Assembly (NCBI GenBank): GCA_030144725.1
Contig: JASKMD010000008.1
Location: 9,932,858 to 9,996,857 of the forward strand
Direction of reading: 5' to 3'
DNA length: 64,000 nucleotides
Source of the DNA: Haematococcus lacustris
Lineage: Eukaryota; Chlorophyta; Chlorophyceae; Chlamydomonadales; Haematococcaceae
Shown here: piece by piece, positions 47,801-59,500 of the stretch
Layout: each line of letters begins with the position of its first letter
Numbering within the stretch: position 1 is the first letter of the stretch
Made by a program: the position numbers and the translations under genes
Notes under the pieces: generated by a model
Seen by the model: only the letters and a program-made list of their open reading frames with translations
Database searches by the model: none
What the model was told of the DNA's origin: nothing

Positions 47801-50202
47801 CCCCAATAGCATTAGGCCACCATACTACAACTTGTGATGTGTGACATGCAGGCTCATGCGCTCTGCTGCCAACGCTTACGCCAGTCGGCTTGCAGCCCTG
47901 ACGCCATGCTGGTGCTCCGAAAGCTGCTGGCCATGGTGACAAATCTCCTTGGCAGCCAGCAGACAGGCGGTCGCAAAGTGCGATGGACCATGCAGTCAGG
48001 GGTGTGCCCCCCCGCATGGCCTGTTCTGCCCACAGCTCAGCACACAGCAGCAGCAGCCTTTGCAACTGCCTTAGCGCATCCAGGGCGAGCAGAAGCCCTC
48101 CTTGAGGCCTTGCCTGGTGCAGTCAACTGGGTGGCCACGCACAGCTGCAACAAACAGGTGAGCAGGCATGAAGGCAACCTCATGCGGCGAGAGGCAGCGC
48201 CTCCCCTTTGCAACCATTGGTTAGCACCTGCACAATGATATGCAGGAAGATAACCTGCTGCTGTGCGCTGCCATGTGTAAATCATTTTTCCGCCTCCACC
48301 ATCTCATCCTTGATACACCACCTAGCAAATGCAAAGCATTGTTGATAGGCAAGCATCCAGTATGGCAAGTGCTTGACATAGTATTTTATGTTACCGTACT
48401 CTCTCTTTTGATTCGCGTCCGCGAATCGTTTTTTTGGCCTCGCGAAATCGCGAACGATTAAACAATGTGGTTTTTGACTGAATCGCGAAGTGGTCAAACA
48501 ATTGTCTGACCTGCATAAATATCGATGCGATCGACCGCTTTGTGGTCCGTGGCATCAGTGCCAACGACTCCATGACAGCCGTTGAGCTGATGGTGGCAGC
48601 TCAGCAGTGGTCTGCCATCACAAGAGCGATGCCAACAGCCAAGCCTTCAGTCAAGCCAGCTGCAGCAACGGCAGATGGTCCAACCATTCGCAAACGTGGC
48701 AGGCCATTGGGCTCTAGGAACAAGCCTAAGCCACCAGTAGCACAAGCCACACCCACCCCCACACGCAAGCAGGCACGCTTGGTGTGCAGCACTAGCAGCA
48801 GCGCCAACAGCAGCAGCGCTAACACTAGCAGCGCCAGCAACAGCAGCGGCGACAACAGCAGCAGCGAAGATGGCAGTGCCAACAACGAGGAGTGGGTAGT
48901 TAACAAGTTAGCAGCCGGGATGGCTGACTGCAAGAAGTCAGCTGTTGGGGTGGTTGAAGTGCTAGAACCATGGAGGATTGACATGGTATGCAAGGTATGG
49001 CAGCCTAGAATATTTATAAGCACACCCACATCCTCAGAACTGTGTTTTGCAGCATTGTTTGCATCGGGAAGAAATAAACAATCTTTTTTTTGGGTCGGGA
49101 AAGAGTATTTAATTTTATTTTTCGGGGCCTCGCGAATCAAAAGAGATAGTACGGTAAGCCATTTAGAAAGCACCAGGTGCAAGGAGTCTGGTGTGTGGCA
49201 TGAGCAAGGCAGCTGAAGGTAGTGGCAAGCTGCCCTGCCCTGCAGGTGGATGTGGCAATGGCCCCGGAGGTTCATGGCGATGCCATGGACACAGCCAGTG
49301 GCCAAGTGGGCGCTGATCACCAATGCGCCTCCCAGCTAGGACCGCTGCCCGCCAGGACGGCAGGTGGTGTGGCCACTGACAGCAGTACAGCCGCACTGGC
49401 CAGTGCAAGCTGGGCCAAAGACGAGAAGCATGTGCCTGCAGACAAGATGCCTGCCAGCACGACCACCCACCTCAGCACCCTGAACACATCCTATGGGCAT
49501 TGCATCCTACCCCTTGGCACCGCCCTGCCCAGCCTCGTGCAGCTCGTCACCGCCATGGCCTACTGGCCCCAGCTGCAGCCCTGCCTCCAGGCCTCTAACG
49601 TCTGTACTGGCCTGCTGCAGCTCATGAAGTGGCGGCCTTTCCACAGCCCCCTACACTCCGCAGTGGGTCAGCTGTTCTGCACCATCATCAGCCACGGCGC
49701 CCCTGCCCTGCTATCAGACCTCCTGATCCGCAGCAACCTCCTTGGACAACTGGCCCAGCTGCCCACCACTGTGCCATCCACCCAAGGGCGCATGCTTCGT
49801 GCGGGCTACATGGGCGTGCTTGCGCAAATCTTTGACTGCATGACAGCAACCATGCAGCGCGAAGAGGGGGAGCATGCCGACCTGGAGTATCGCAGCACAG
49901 ACAAGCAACATCAGCAGCAGCACCAGCAGCAGAACGCGCAGCATGCGGAGGAGAGCATGGAAGATGCGTCTGCTATCACACGCCAGCTCTTCAACATTGA
50001 AGATGCCACAAGCATCTCTGGTAGGTGATGAGGCGCCAGCTCCAGATACAATGTGCTTACGCTTCATGGATGTCATCGGATGGTTTGACAAGCCGTCTCG
50101 CCTGTTTCAGCCAAGGTTCAAGATGGGCTTCACCAAATGTTGCATAGCCATGATGTGTATGCCACCTGTACCCTTGCTGTTTCGGACCACCTCTGCCCGG
50201 TG
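44877..50202 (+). CDS. SAPS-domain protein (PP6/SIT4 phosphatase regulatory subunit), core exons
   Basis: Regulatory subunit of protein phosphatase 6 type. Firm exons: 44877-45019, 45338-45638, 45757-45975, 46177-46260, about 48032-48157, 49246-50020, then about 50104-50202. Alignable SAPS features are DFLLELVRLAL, ITTNARRVLCEVSVMDLVD (the FPFxAxExLxCE block), TLVGQAQGITDLVTLMMGG, AAAAVLPALVSLLHP, ADANGLAHSLASHATLLDDIV, LPLGTALPSLVQLVTAM, LHSAVGQLFCTIISHG and LRAGYMGVLAQIFDCM (the RxGYMGHLTRI block). The exon between 46260 and 48032 could not be fixed. The first exon starts after a TAG acceptor, so the N-terminus lies upstream. The intron after 45638 uses a GC donor (AAG/GCAAGT). Introns are inflated by a Fanzor-like ORF and a TIR element. 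Confidence 0.8.
46735..46936 (-). ncRNA. 3' noncoding tail of the second Fanzor-like family
   Basis: Directly downstream of the 46.9-47.7 kb ORF, and conserved at two solo sites (22990-23145, 25042-25170). Core words on the minus strand are GGTGCCCAGTGGTCAAGG and GTAGTCATCAAGGGTGCGACC. By analogy with family one this may hold a guide RNA; no direct evidence. Confidence 0.3.
46937..47671 (-). pseudogene. Fanzor-like nuclease, second family, truncated copy G
   Basis: Frame of 243 codons: MAVFLGAGCFSGGGWKAKAVW, VIVDEFRTSRVSSSVHARQACELHL, YVRGMQWCHQ, WGRWLDRDTNSCFNFQRIGES, RPLELCSW, and an arginine-rich end AAEYRRGIDGRARNNA. A Pro-rich tandem (PVQDPPPAPAQDPPPAPPP) is inserted between the WC motif and RuvC-III. 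The 5' half, with RuvC-I, is absent. The wording RIGESTQRPLELCSW is one I associate with very abundant Haematococcus hypothetical proteins. It sits antisense in an intron of the SAPS gene. Confidence 0.7.
48391..49157. mobile_element. TIR element carrying an AT-hook ORF
   Basis: 27-bp TIRs with one mismatch: TTACCGTACT(C/A)TCTCTTTTGATTCGCG. GCGAATCG/CGCGAAAT words recur just inside the left end. A clear target duplication was not found. It lies in an intron of the SAPS gene. Superfamily unknown. Confidence 0.8.
48542..49000 (+). CDS. AT-hook protein ORF inside the TIR element
   Basis: The frame reads GISANDSMTAVELMVAAQQW, then the AT-hook-like KRGRPLGSRNKPK, a Ser/Asn/Ala tract, and EEWVVNKLAAGMADCKKSAVG. 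It probably continues from or to a spliced exon, since no good ATG opens it and GT follows near 49000. A DNA-binding helper of the transposon is plausible; this is inference. Confidence 0.4.
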
Positions 50203-51004
50203 CAGCTGTTGTCGCTGCTCTGTTGTCAGCCCCTCTCTGCCCTGAGTGGCTGACACCCGTGGCCATAGTTTGTGTCATAGTGGTGGTGCTGCCTACCACC
50301 CCTACCTACGCCATGCTGTTCCCCATGCTGTGCAGGCCAGCAGGAGCAGCCTGTACACACTCCTCCTGCGGCAGCAAACAGGGCTGGCTCCCTGCTTAGA
50401 GACACTACCAGCACCACACCCACCTGCGTTGCAGCGATGCCAACAGGCAAATGCAACGTGATGATGACAATAATGACGGCCTCCAACCCTCAAGCAGACC
50501 TCACACCACCCCTCACTCCCTCACCTGAGCCACCAGCTGTGGAGGCAGCAGGGGAGGATGACCAGCTGGTGCCCGCCAGGGTGACGATGCCCCTCCTGCT
50601 GCCGGAAGCAAGGAGCAGGGACGCCGGGCTCATGCCACACCTTCTCAGCCCCAGGCATGTGGACGAGCTCAGCCCAAGACCTTGCCGGGCTCCTGTCCTG
50701 AGCCTTGGGCTTTGCTGCAACCAGCCTGAGCTGCTGCCAAGCCCCGACCAGGCAAGGTTATGACCCTCGCCGCTGCATGTGGCTAGGAACTGGGTCACTT
50801 GCATGACAGTGGCATGGTGGATTCTCATTCCACCACTCATGCATCAACATCTAAGTCATCTTGATCACACTGGTACCTGGCCATGATATGTGAAAAGCAC
50901 CCACTGCAAATGTGTGGTGTTTCAACCCGTCACAAGGGTCACTTTCATGCTGTCGCTCCAGCAGCTCCCACCAGCGCTACCCAACCTAACTTGCATGGTG
51001 TTCC

Positions 51005-51218
51005 CAGCACATTATCCCCTCCTAGTCTGTGGGCAGGGGTTGTGTTATCTGTAGTCCAAACTGGGTAACTGCGACCTATAGCCAGTACCAATACCTGATT
51101 CACTACCCCAACCCGCTTGCGAAGGCTGGGAAACCTATGTTGGCATGAAACACATGCTCTGATGTAAGCAACGACTTCAGCATTGCCTAGTGCACACATG
51201 CTACTGTGCTATAGGCTT
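51005..51218 (-). ncRNA. Candidate guide RNA module of copy D
   Basis: Same conserved block and hairpin end (CAGCACATTATCCCCT...) as the other copies, followed on the minus strand by unrelated flank immediately after GTGCTG. Confidence 0.4.
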
Positions 51219-51612
51219 CTAGGCTTGGGCCTTGGGGGCTCGGTCTCGCAGCTTCTTGAAGCCCAATGCTGGGTACTCCTTGCCCTGGGCCGGAAGCCTT
51301 CCTCGGTCTGGCCACCTGCACAGCTCCAGTGGGCGCCATTTGCTCTCCCCTGCTCGCTGGAGGTTGAAGGCTGCGTTGCAGTCCCTGTCCACCCATTTGC
51401 CAAGGTCCCCAGGGGTGGCCTGGGCCAGCCAAGGGCACCACATGAGCCCCCGCACTGGCGCCTCAAACCGCTTGCTCCAGGCTGACCGCAACAAGCGGTT
51501 CTGCACCTGACCCAGCTTGGGCTTCCAGTCCTCAGGCCTGGTGGGCTTGCTGCTGTCCAGCTCCTCCTCACAGGGCTGGGGGCTGTTCAAGATTGAGCTG
51601 ACCCTGCTGATT
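51219..51612 (-). pseudogene. Fanzor-like nuclease, copy D, C-terminal deletion derivative
   Basis: Only the last part (from about LNSPQPCEEELDSS to KAQA, stop slightly early) remains. Coding sequence is cut at CAGCAGGGTCAGC and joined to the 5'-terminal block ATTACGCGCTCTGTAGTAG. The junction is identical to copy F, so both descend from one deleted parent that went on transposing. Confidence 0.75.
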
Positions 51613-51800
51613 ACGCGCTCTGTAGTAGATGGTACTTCGCGACTGTATCAACTCTCATGACTATCACTCTCGCAACTTACATTGGCAACAGTTACATTGG
51701 CAACATTGCCGGAGTATCCAGTTGCTGGAGCAGGCAAAGGGCACAGCACTAGGGCACAGCAGCTGGCACGGCAGGTGGCCATGGTGTTCCCTGCAGCGCA
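51613..51800 (-). repeat. 5' block of copy D plus captured host-like segment
   Basis: Contains the GTAGTAGATGGTACTTCGCG block, the TTACATTGGCAACA repeats and TATCCAGTTGCTGGAGCAGGCAAAGGGCACAGCACTAGGGCACAGCA. The last part is shared with 60720-60775 and resembles UBXN11 exon 2. Confidence 0.6.
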
Positions 51801-51957
51801 CCAGCAGTGCAGCTAGGCTGCCTAACCCAAGCCTAAGCCTAACCTGACCACACTCTCAGCACCTGTGGCACAGCACCTGTTGCAAGAAAGGTACATCACA
51901 GCTGTAGAGGCTTACGAAGGCAGTAAGGTTTCCTTCTGTCGCATTGTGTGGCTGCAG

Positions 51958-54900
51958 GTGTCGTCCAGCGACTTGAGCAGTAGCCCTCCCACCCCTCCGC
52001 CTTGCAGCCCTCGCCGCTCTCCCTGCGCCAAGGCCTTTTCCCCTCCCGGCCTCTGCTTCAGCCCCAGAGGGCCTTGTGGCCACTCAGCCCTTAGCCCCAC
52101 CTCCAGCACCCCTACTGCTAAGACTGGCAGCCCTACCCTGACAGCCAGCTTGCGTGTCAGGCGCAACAGCCCACCATGCTACCCCAAGAACGACCACCCC
52201 TTGCTCAAGACATGCCTATGCGCCCAGACCCTTTCGGCTGCCTCCTGCCCCAGCTGGCTGCCCTACCAAGGCCCTAGTTCAATGCCACAGGCAGACGCCC
52301 CAGCACACCCTGCTGCATCTACTGACCAGGAGCACGACACAGCTGGTGATAAACACACTGCTATACATGTAAAAGAGCATGTGCACGGAAGCAGTAGGGA
52401 TGACGCCACTGCTGACTTGGACCAGGACAGAGCGCACTGGAGCTCAAGGACCAAGCCTGATGCCAAGCCTGGCACCAGCTCCGCTGAGCGCCAATCAGGC
52501 GGCTCAAAGAACAGCCCATGCCGCAGGCAGCAGCCATGTGACGGGGCACAGCCTGAGGGCAGTGACACCCAGCCAGTGCTGGACAGAGCCGCCAAGAATC
52601 CGCCTCAAGCGTGGTCATCCAGCACGCCAGCAGCCAACACATCCTGCACCCATCTTGCTCATTCCAGCTCAGCTGCCACCTACAGCCCTCCCTCCTCTGC
52701 ATCGCCTGACACAGCCATCAGCCTGCCCATCAGCCCGCAGCCGGGCACCGCCCCCTGCCCACTCGGCGGTGCAGCACCCTGCCTGCACCAATGCCCTGCC
52801 AGCCTCCCTGCAGCCCCCCCTTGCATCTCCCCACTGCCTGATGGCCACAAGCGCCTGGTGCTGCTACGGCACGTGATGCGTCACTCTGCCGGCACCTGGG
52901 CACACTGGCAGGAACAGGCGGCCAAGTGCCTGGGGTCACGCAGCGACTGGAGCTGCGGGCTCCCCAATGCGCCCAGCCCTGAAATCGCCTGCAAGGAGCA
53001 GGTGACACAGCCTGGGCCCTTACAAACAGATCACTAGGGCTAGCACTAACACCACCAGCATCGGCATTGTTGCTTCTGCATTTGTGCATTTGTATACCAC
53101 ACTCACGCCATGGTGCCCATGATGCCAGCCAGTATCAATGAAAATGGGTTGGGTGTAGCTCTGCGTGTTTGTGACCTCGCAGCATTGCTGAACACCATGT
53201 GGCCAGGACACTACCATACCATGCACTCGAACCATCCACCCACCCAGCCTGTTGTAGCTGACATTGCTTTCTGTCCTTTGCTGCAATGTAGATGGTATTC
53301 ATTGACCCACCGGGTCACACCCTGTCTCACACCTCATCTGTGGCCGCTGACTGTGACGTCATTGACAAGGCCCTGGCTGCTGAAGACACCATGACAGAGG
53401 AGCCCCCTTGCCCCGGCCAGGCTGGCAGCGACGAGGTGGCTGGCAGCGTGCAGCCCCTGTGGGAGACTGGGCTGCAGCACCTGGCAGGACTGAGCTCTGG
53501 CCCGGATGCGCTAGCACAGGAGGTGTTTGATGCCATGTGTGACGAGGAGCTGGACACACACATGCAGCTGTACACAGACCTCACGCCGCCAGCCCTGCAG
53601 CAGGACTGGGCAGGCGATGCAACCACAGCTCATCAACTTTCTGAGGCAGAAGCCATGGAAGGCGTAGACGCTGACGGCCCTGTCAAAGAGCCCGCAGCTC
53701 AGCTCTCGCAGCCAGGCAGAGCGCGTGAAGGCGAGGCTGCTGACGCTGGCAGCTGCGCACAGCAGGCACCTCTGGCTGAGGGGGGACAGGACCAACCACC
53801 CTGTTTGATTACCGCTGGTGAGGTGTTTGGGTACAATTCGAGCATCCGGCCCTGCTGCCAGCTGCGCAATGTCCCCATGCTTATGACGTCCACCAACACC
53901 CTGGGTGGATGTTGCTATGGCTTGTGCAAGCCTGCAAGTCTATGTCCATTATATGGATTGGGCATAGGCTGACAGTATGGCACACATCATAACAGGCACG
54001 AGTTGGTTGACCTCTGTGTGAAAACACACCGCAGTGCTTGGATGTCCCCGAGCTGAGAAGCGGTCTTCTTTCATATAATGCATGGAGCTGAAGCAGAGGG
54101 ACTTTGCGTGTGATTGTGTGATTGCGTGTGATTGTGTGATTGTGTGCCTCCCACAGCAGGTCCTCTGCACCCACCAGCCGCACCACAGGCTGTGGAGGGT
54201 GCCACCAACAGCATGGAGGCAGAGCTGCCAGCAACCTCGCCTCCAGCCCTGACAAGCAGCACTGGCAGCAGTACTCATCCGGCAGGGCCAGTGACTGTCA
54301 CCCGCACACGCTCAGCAGAGGCGGTGCCACTGGTCGTCGCAGCCCCACACTATGGCCCGCACACCAATGCCTGGCACCGATACCTTGCTTCTCTCCCATT
54401 GGAAAAGAACTCAGCCAACGGCCCTGGCCTGGCTGAACTTGGCTCCCACGCACAGCAGCCACACAATAATGGCCAAAGCCTGTTCAGGAGACAGCCCCAG
54501 CCAGGCAAGCTAAAGCAGCCGCAGACACAGCTGTCAAGCTTGTTTCGCAGCCACACCTGGGACCTGTCCAGCTCCACAGCAGGGCTGCTGATGCCCAACA
54601 CCCAGGGCTCAGGGGAGTCCTCTGCTGTGACCCCGCCTCCAGCTGCTCCCACTGCCAAGGGGGAGGCCCACACCTACCCCGCCGGCAGCAGAGGTCGCAC
54701 TGTGTCGTTGCTGTCCCAGGGGCTGCAGGGGCCGGGCAGGCGCTGCAGTGACGGGTCTACCTCTCCAAAGGTGACTGCTCACATGCGATGCCGGGCGCGA
54801 TGGTCAGGATGCTGGGTGGGCTTGGCATCCTGCTCAGCTAAAGAGGGAGTGCAGCACATGTGATTTCTACAAGCTAGCCAGGGCTGTGTTGTCTTGCCTG

Positions 54901-55647
54901 GCTAGTTCCCTGCCCCACCCCATCTTGGAGGTGGGGCGGTAGACGTTGGCATGAACCATGCTCATGCATACAGCTGAAACAGCTGTCACAGCACCTACAG
55001 CACACTGCTAGGCTACTGGTTATCACGGCTGAGGGAAGGAGGGCAGTGGGCGGGGTGATATGTCTGTTTGTGTTTGTAAAGCGTGCTGACCTCAAATCCG
55101 GTAGTGGATATGGGTGAGTGCTAGGAAGGAAAGGAAGCAGAAAACAAATCTGCTATCTTGCATATCACCCGTTGTGTGGGTGTCCATGCGGTTGCTGTCA
55201 AGCCAGAGCAGCCACCCAGTGACAAGCTACCCTATACTTGACGTCCAAGCATGTGTTCATGGCCGACCCTTTGTGCTGCAGCTGGGTGTGACCCTTAAAA
55301 ACAGCCGTGGAGCAACCGCCAGCTCCAAATGGATCCGCTTCTACCAAGACCGTGGCGCCTGCAACAGTGATGATGAGGTGGAGGAGGGGCTGCAGGCTGG
55401 GGGCGCAGTGGCTGGTGCTGCTGGCCACACCACTGCACCACAGGATAGGGTGATGCAGCAACTGTGGCGCAGCAGTTCTGACCCCCTGCTGCACAGCCAC
55501 GCCAGCCAACTGCCCTCACCACTGACCCTCCCCCTTCAATGTGAGGTCAACAGCAGCACCAGCTCTGCAACCTATTGTGGTGAAGGCGTGTTGCATGCAG
55601 CTGCCACTGGATGCACCCCCCATGCTGCCGACATGGACATGCACTAG
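51958..55647 (+). CDS. Ser/Pro-rich exon chain, probably the 3' part of the SAPS gene
   Basis: Large exons with good boundaries: 51958 to about 53000 (after TGGCTGCAG, to GAGCAG/GTGACA), about 53292 to 53818 (ends ITAG/GTGAGG), 54162 to about 54771 (GPLHPPAAP to TSPK), and 55282-55647 (LGVTLKNSRG, KWIRFYQDRGACNSDDEVEEGLQ, stop after DMDMH). Sequence is Ser/Pro/Ala-rich with acidic patches such as EEPPCPGQAGSDEVAG and ALAQEVFDAMCDEELDTHMQLYTDL. SAPS proteins usually have long disordered acidic C-termini, and no other start is obvious, so fusion to the upstream exons is the simplest reading. It could instead be a separate gene. Confidence 0.5.
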
Positions 55648-56509
55648 CCCTGTTGAGGGTGGAAAGATCGTTTTGTCTTCAGCTAAAATCTCCAGGCTAT
55701 TAATCAGAATGGAAGGTGTACTTTTGATTATAGAAAGTGATGTGGGGAGGGTGGCAAGGGCAATGCCACAGCATGTCACTGAGCTTACTAGTGACCCTGC
55801 CGTCTAGCAGACGGGAATGACATACCAGGCTAGAGGCTTTAATGTAGCATGATAAGGACATATGTACAATTTGGAGGGTGACAGCCATTGTAAGCACAAA
55901 AGATGGAGATATGATGCAGTCTGCGTACCTACATAAGCATGATCGTCCGTCGGTGCGCCCACACAGAGCAAAAAATGTATGTTTTGCAGACACAGACACA
56001 ACTCGTGTATATAACCCCTATACCCTTACAGCGCGTTTCCAATGGACGGAGAGTCTCCATCTCATTATCTCCATCTCTTTCTCTCCATCTCCGTGATGGA
56101 GATGGAGGGCCAACGGAGATGAAAAGAAAGGGATGGAGAGAAAGATATCTCTTTTCTCTTTTCTCTTTTCTCCGTCCATTGGAAACGCGCTGTTATTGTG
56201 AAACAAGGTTGTTTATGATTCCCCAATGACCCAAGTACAGTAAAACCCCAAGTAACGCACTCACGAATAAGTTGATAAGCTACTAGGCCGTGTCAAGGGG
56301 CTCGACGAGCACTGCTGCGGCTCAAGAGTAGCTGAAGCTGCATTCAACCAAATCAGCATGCATTTCCCTCCGCGGCCTGCTGCATCCGGCGGATTCGTTT
56401 GCATCTGAGCATGTATGCGAAACCCGCGAACCGCAAGAAAGGCAAAGTGCAAACTCAAACATAGAGATTCTGCCGGTCGCAAACTTTGAATAACAGCCTC
56501 GTACGCGAT
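55648..56509. other. Intergenic region between the SAPS and PRODH genes
   Basis: Contains TGTAA near 55890 and a Harbinger-type MITE (56029-56192). The stretch before 56510 is the presumed promoter of the proline dehydrogenase gene; no TATA box is evident. Confidence 0.5.
56029..56192. mobile_element. Harbinger-type MITE, 164 bp
   Basis: Perfect 24-bp TIRs (CAGCGCGTTTCCAATGGACGGAGA), flanked by TTA on both sides (56026-56028, 56193-56195). A TTA/TAA target duplication is characteristic of PIF/Harbinger. The interior is CCATCTC/TTTTCTC repeats that also pair with each other. Confidence 0.93.
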
Positions 56510-59500
56510 ATGTATAAGCTAGCCGCACAGTGGGGGCGCACCGGCCTGCTGTTGTGCCACACATTGGTTGACGCGCAGCAGAAATACGTGAGTCACCACG
56601 TGAGGTGGCAGAGAGGCGGGCGAGGTGGCATCCATCGTCGCTGCGGCTCTGCACCTTCTCCCTGTGACGTGCTGCCGTTATGTGCTGACGCAGGCGGCTC
56701 TCGTGGTCCATTCCCACTCATTCAGTGTGTCCACTGTGCAGCAGCCACTGGTTCAGGGGGCCTCCCTGCTCAGCGCCCAGCCCCATGTGCCGCCAAGCAT
56801 TATCTACAGAGCCCACTCCACCGCAGGCTTCAGTGAGAGGAAGGTGTGTCGTTGCCACTGCAGCCCCAGCAGCCAGGGCGCTGCTCCCTCTCACTGCTGA
56901 CGATGTTGCCCTGTCATCAACAGCCCGTTCACAACGCCATGCAAAAACATAGCCTGCCATTGTGCCTGTCAATTTTGGGTGGTTGGCTCTAGAGAATGTA
57001 CCCTAGCGGTCCTACCCCAATGGGACTAAGGTCAACCTCCCCCAAGCCACAGGGGACGCTTGTGGATACCCAGGACTCCTTGCCATACTCACACAAGTGA
57101 TAAGTGCAATTGAACACATCATGACAGTTGGGGCATGGCCTAGCACAGCTACCGCCGTGCTTCAGCTGCAGCCTGCCTTTGCTCCTCCCATGCCCGCTGC
57201 TCCCAAAACCACTGATCCCGTACCCTCTGGCAAGCATCCCACCCTGCTGCCGGCTGTGCAGTAGCCCCCAACACACGACATTTCTCCCCATGCAGTTCTC
57301 CCCAGCACATTATCCCCTACTATAATGTGGGCAGGGGCTGTGTTATCTGTAGTCCGAACTGGGTAACTGCGACCTACAGCCTGTACCAATACCTGATTCA
57401 CTACCCCAACCCGCTTGCGAAGGCTGGGAAAGCTATGTTGGCATGAAACACATGCTCTGATGTAAGCAACAGCTTCAGCATTGCCTAGTGCACACATGCT
57501 ACTGTGCTACAGGCTGCTGGGCTTGGGCCTTAGGGACTCGGTCTCGCAGCTTCTTGAAGCCCAATGCTGGGTACTCCTTGCCCAGGAATCCTTCCTCGGT
57601 GTGGCCACCTGCACAGCTCCAGTGGGCGCCACTTGCTCTCCCCTGCCCGCTGGAGGTTGAGGGCTGCGTTGCAGTCCCTGTCCACCCATTGGCCAAGGTT
57701 ACCAGGGGTGGCCTGGGCCAGCCAAGGGCACCACATGAGCCCCCGCACTGGCGCCTCAAACTGCTTGCTCCAGGCTGACCGCAACAAGCGGTTCTGCACC
57801 TGACCCGGCTTGGGCTTCCAGTCCTCAGGCCTGGTGGTCTTGCTGCTGTCCAGCTCCTCCTCACAGGGCTGGGGGCTGTTCAAGATTGAGCTGACCCTGC
57901 TGGTGCGGAACTCATCCACTGTCACCACCCTGCCTGGCACCCTGTCGGTTGGCTTGCCGCTGTAGGCCCTCTCCACCACCTTGCGGCAGGCCTGCAGCAC
58001 AGCCTTGACCCCCCACCCACCCCGGGTGCCAATGCCTGCGTTGCCAAAGAACACCACCAGCTGCTTGCGGGCCCCCCACTGCTGCTGGGACACGCTGGCT
58101 GCTTCCTCCTCCAACTGCATGGCACACAAGGCACACAATGCAGATGACATCCTTGGCAGAACTGGGGACATGGCACCTAGCAGGTCGCATGTGGGGCAGT
58201 CATCAGCCTCTGGTCCTGCCCCTCCCCCCCTACCCATGGCACTCCCACCTTCTTGAAGTAGCGCTCCAGGACCATCTCCTGCGCACCATGCAGCCTCATC
58301 TTCTGATCAGCCCACTTGGGATGCAGGTACTCCCCCCACACTGCATCCCAAGTGGCCAGCGTGACGGCCACATGCCGCTGGATGGCCACCAGGGAGGTGC
58401 CTGCTGGGGTGGCTGCTGCCAGGTGCTGCAGCTCGAGCTTGACGTTCTCATTCCACCGCTGAGTGTTGTGGCGAGCCTGGATCAGGCTGCTGTCATGCTG
58501 CACCTGGCTCCTGGTCAGCTTGCTCCTGTAGAAGCCTTGCAAGCGGCCATCTGCACGCCACACCCCTAAAGCTACGCTGACTGCCTGAACGCGCTACAGC
58601 ATGTTAGCATGCATGCACTGTTTGTTCATCCCTCAGGTTCCACCCAAGCTGGACTTCAATGACAACCGGGCTATCTTTCGAGGCCAGCCCACCAGTGCTG
58701 TGTTGCGTGCCCTGCTCGTCTTCCACGCCTGTGGCTGGAGCTGGTTTGTGGCGCATGCGGAGCAGCTGCTCAGTGCCAGCAAGAGGCTCCTAGGCACACG
58801 TCTCACGCTGCTGCTTGTCCGCAAGTCATTCTTTGACCACTTCTGTGGAGGTGAGGTGGGCTGGGGCTCTAAGGGGGTGGGGGCGAGAGGGTAAGGGGCT
58901 GCAAGGGAGCCAGGCCCTAGGAGCAGGTTGTCTGCGGTAACCCCTCTGTGACAATGAGAAAACGTGATTGTCTGTTCTGTTATGTATATGTTTAGTACAC
59001 GCCTCCTCCATACCTCCTGACAACCTAAGAGGGATGACTAGACACAGCGTGCATACAACCACCACCTTGCCGAGGGTCAGGGCCGGCATCAGGCTAGTCT
59101 TGGGCAAGATGGGCCACGTGACACCCTGGCACAAGTATGGCGGTACGGTGCGACTTAAATGACCTGCATATGTGATTAGAGTGAGGGTGTTGGTTGTGGC
59201 CAAGCAGCAGCATAGGTGTGGTCGGTGGTGCAGGAGAGACCTCTGAGGAGGTGTGGCTGACCATGCGCAAGCTGGAGCAGCGTGGCATTGGCGCCATCCT
59301 TGACTTTGCAGCAGAGGATGACATGCAATCATCAAGCACCAGCAGCGGCAGCAATGCAGATGGCAGTACTGTACGTCAGGCTTCCCAAACCCTGGGCAGC
59401 GACGACAGCATCAGCACCAGCACCAGCAGCCCCCAGCCTAGCCTGGCCCAGGCAGAAGTTCAGCAACGACGTCCTCAAGGCCAGCAGCAGGACGCAGCAG

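Noticed and set aside
48391..49157. PIF/Harbinger assignment for this TIR element
   Set aside because: Flanking TTA and TAA belong to the inverted repeat itself and are not direct repeats; no target duplication was found.
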